Below are positions 30,624 to 30,737 of a stretch of 30,737 nucleotides of DNA, piece by piece. The first letter of the stretch is position 1. Each line of letters starts with the position of its first letter. The translations under genes were made by a program, and so were the position numbers. The stretch covers positions 1-30,737 of the forward strand of contig JAZNVL010000049.1 in assembly GCA_045592785.1 (NCBI GenBank), in the 5' to 3' direction. Below the pieces are notes generated by a model, which saw only the letters and a list, made by a program, of their open reading frames with translations, was not told where the DNA came from and did not search any database. The stretch comes from RGIG8244 sp045592785. Lineage in GTDB: Bacteria > Verrucomicrobiota > Lentisphaeria > Victivallales > UBA1829.

Positions 30624-30737
30624 TTGAAAACTAAAGAGTGCGAACGGGAAGTACATCCGAACCCGTCCGCAGTCAAGCCGAAAATCGGCATAATCGGTCG
30701 CATTAATGCTCCCTTTTATTCCGTTTTAGGCTGTGAC
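30624..30737 (+). CDS. Possible start of a further gene, cut by the window end
   Basis: The ATG at 30616 stops after three codons (MKN, then TGA at 30625). A frame with a TTG at 30624 stays open to the window end and begins LKTKECEREVHPNPSAVKP. No FTLIELL is reached before the edge. Because the promoter and ATG context match prepilin 2, this may be another prepilin with a different leader or a frameshift after codon 3. The function cannot be judged from 38 residues. Confidence 0.3.
   Translation, partial: MKTKECEREVHPNPSAVKPKIGIIGRINAPFYSVLGCD

Overview
The window looks like a chromosomal stretch from a Lentisphaerota bacterium, probably Victivallales and possibly gut-associated. This rests on three prepilin-type proteins with the FTLIELLVVIAIIAI N-terminus and non-Gly residues at -1, one of them with an H-x9-DG tail. 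They sit beside secreted glycan-active enzymes of types common in that phylum (sialate O-acetylesterase, DUF4091, DUF4838, CBM9-like). The placement is inferred from gene content, not from a marker search.

Layout. 1-4093 is an accessory region. It holds the tail of a sialidase-like protein, a prepilin gene, a deleted remnant of a serine hydrolase, the intact serine hydrolase (minus) and a second prepilin gene. 4107-11761 (minus) is a housekeeping run: fabF, a LysM lipoprotein, phoH, pgpH-like HD phosphodiesterase, ybeY, a DUF502 membrane protein and xseA, many with overlapping or nearly touching ends. 11840-16222 (minus) holds a membrane Ser/Thr kinase followed by fabD, fabG and acpP. 16359-19450 (minus) holds rplU, purC, metX and metW. 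19746-29220 (plus) is a secreted glycan-degradation region: a sialate O-acetylesterase with its own promoter and terminator, then a four-gene operon (DUF4091 hydrolase, large lipoprotein with a helical-repeat middle and a carbohydrate-binding-like tail, DUF4838 protein with a CBM9-like tail, small helical-repeat protein) between a TTGACA/TATAAT promoter and a strong terminator. 29492-30409 is a third prepilin gene. The window ends in a second copy of the promoter module found upstream of prepilin 2.

The most unusual content is in and around the prepilin genes. Prepilins 1 and 2 carry a nearly identical 114-bp in-frame cassette (113/114 identical) between two copies of FTLIELL, while the flanking codons differ even where they encode the same residues. 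The cassette contains two overlapping palindromes, which can form mutually exclusive hairpins, and a plausible internal ribosome-binding site plus ATG. Prepilin 3 lacks it. It behaves like a small protein-coding palindromic mobile element. Upstream of prepilin 2, and again at the window end, is a module of opposed ACGGA/TCCGT arrays with an exact 10-bp period fused to the same promoter. Prepilin 1 also has a tandem duplication of its translation start. Together these suggest a recombining system that reshuffles prepilin leaders and promoters.

Secondary points are terminator hairpins sitting directly before metX and fabF with no room for a promoter, a YbeY in which the third zinc-ligand His is Asp, and a kinase gene heading a fatty-acid-synthesis operon. 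All coordinates and motifs were read by eye; no search was run.
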